Assembly: GCA_003164375.1 (NCBI GenBank)
Contig: PLTE01000292.1
Location: 1-14,646 of the forward strand
Source: Hyphomicrobiales bacterium
GTDB taxonomy: Bacteria > Pseudomonadota > Alphaproteobacteria > Rhizobiales > Xanthobacteraceae
Direction of reading: 5' to 3'
Length of the DNA: 14,646 nt
Shown piece by piece: positions 14,222 to 14,646 of the stretch. Within the stretch, counting starts at the first letter, position 1; every line of letters begins with the position of its first letter. The position numbers were made by a program, and so were the translations under genes. A model generated the notes under the pieces. The model was not told where the DNA came from. It made no database searches and saw only the letters and a program-made list of their open reading frames with translations.

Positions 14222-14646
14222 GTGGCTTTCGTGGATGAGGCGCGCTACGCGGCCGCCGGCGTTGATATCGATGCTGGCAACCGTATGGTGGATTTGATCA
14301 AGCCGTTGGTGCGCGGCACCGCGCGTGCGGGCACCGCCGCGGAAATTGGCGGATTTGGCGGTCTGTTCGATTTGAAGGCGGCGGGTTTCTCCGACCCGAT
14401 CCTGGTCGCGGCCACCGATGGTGTAGGCACCAAGGTCAAGATCGCAGTCGAAACCGCCCGCCACGACACAATCGGCATCGACCTGGTCGCCATGTCGGTG
14501 AATGATCTCGTGGTCCAAGGCGCGGAACCTTTGTTCTTCCTCGACTATTTCGCTTGCGGCAAGCTCGATCCGGCGGTGGGTGCCGCTGTGGTGAAGGGTA
14601 TCGCAGCCGCCTGCAAGGAGGCCGGCTGCGCCCTGATCGGCGGCGA
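14222..14646 (+). CDS. purM: Phosphoribosylformylglycinamidine cyclo-ligase (AIR synthetase), 5' part
   Basis: The frame runs open off the right edge and encodes about 141 residues of PurM, which closes formylglycinamidine ribonucleotide to aminoimidazole ribonucleotide with ATP, the fifth step of purine synthesis. The N-terminal features are typical: AGVDIDAGNRMVDLIKP (12-28), the glycine-rich IGGFGGLFDLK (42-52), the ATP/substrate loop ATDGVGTKVK (64-73), and the family block GIDLVAMSVNDLVVQGAEP. There is no ATG before the conserved region. GTG 14222 is chosen because it gives about 11 residues before AGVDID; TTG 14219 and GTG 14231 are alternatives, and TTG 14219 is nearer to the SD-like GAGAGGG at 14201-14207. 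The frame is closed upstream by TAG 14168-14170. The remaining half or more of the protein lies outside the window. Confidence 0.93.
   Translation, partial: MAFVDEARYAAAGVDIDAGNRMVDLIKPLVRGTARAGTAAEIGGFGGLFDLKAAGFSDPILVAATDGVGTKVKIAVETARHDTIGIDLVAMSVNDLVVQGAEPLFFLDYFACGKLDPAVGAAVVKGIAAACKEAGCALIGG

Noticed and set aside
1..14646. CRISPR arrays, tRNA or rRNA genes, insertion sequences and attachment sites.
   Set aside because: No regularly spaced repeats, cloverleaf-like segments, transposase or integrase motifs were found on either strand by eye.

Overview
The window looks like a chromosomal segment of an alphaproteobacterium of the Rhizobiales/Hyphomicrobiales (Bradyrhizobium/Rhodopseudomonas-like). 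The pointers are high GC in most coding regions, frequent non-ATG starts with weak Shine-Dalgarno signals, an HdaA-type DnaA-related protein, and a minus-strand block of CDP-alcohol phosphatidyltransferase, AI-2E permease, hdaA, ppk and ppx divergent from purM. Genus is an inference from gene content.

Left part (1-2972, plus strand): the last codons of an unidentified upstream gene, a thiamine-pyrophosphate enzyme of the acetolactate-synthase superfamily (97-1728), and ribonuclease D (rnd, 1824-2972).

Middle (about 2973-7569, plus strand): one very large gene (3192-7541, about 1449 aa) of clearly lower GC sits between rnd and the oppositely oriented ppx. It encodes a STAND/NACHT-type P-loop NTPase, then a winged-helix-like segment and a long alpha-helical repeat region. 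At the C-terminus is a domain with the D...E-x-K plus Q-x4-Y pattern of PD-(D/E)XK nucleases. This is the accessory gene of the window and the best candidate for an uncharacterised, probably single-gene, anti-phage or self-surveillance system. No integrase, transposase or partner gene is visible beside it.

Right part (7570-14052, minus strand): read in the direction of transcription, a CDP-alcohol phosphatidyltransferase that resembles CMP-forming (mitochondrial-type) cardiolipin synthase, an AI-2E/PerM membrane protein, hdaA (DnaA inactivation), polyphosphate kinase ppk and exopolyphosphatase ppx. The first three genes are closely spaced and probably co-transcribed. ppk has its own candidate promoter with a 7-bp inverted repeat as spacer, and ppx follows after a 173-nt gap holding short tandem repeats. 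Ppk and Ppx make and degrade polyphosphate.

Far right (14053-14646): a divergent regulatory region with a 10-nt direct repeat, a hairpin and a 17-nt palindrome that overlaps the only SD-like sequence, followed by the start of purM (plus strand), which runs off the window. No tRNA, rRNA, CRISPR array, insertion sequence or attachment site was found.
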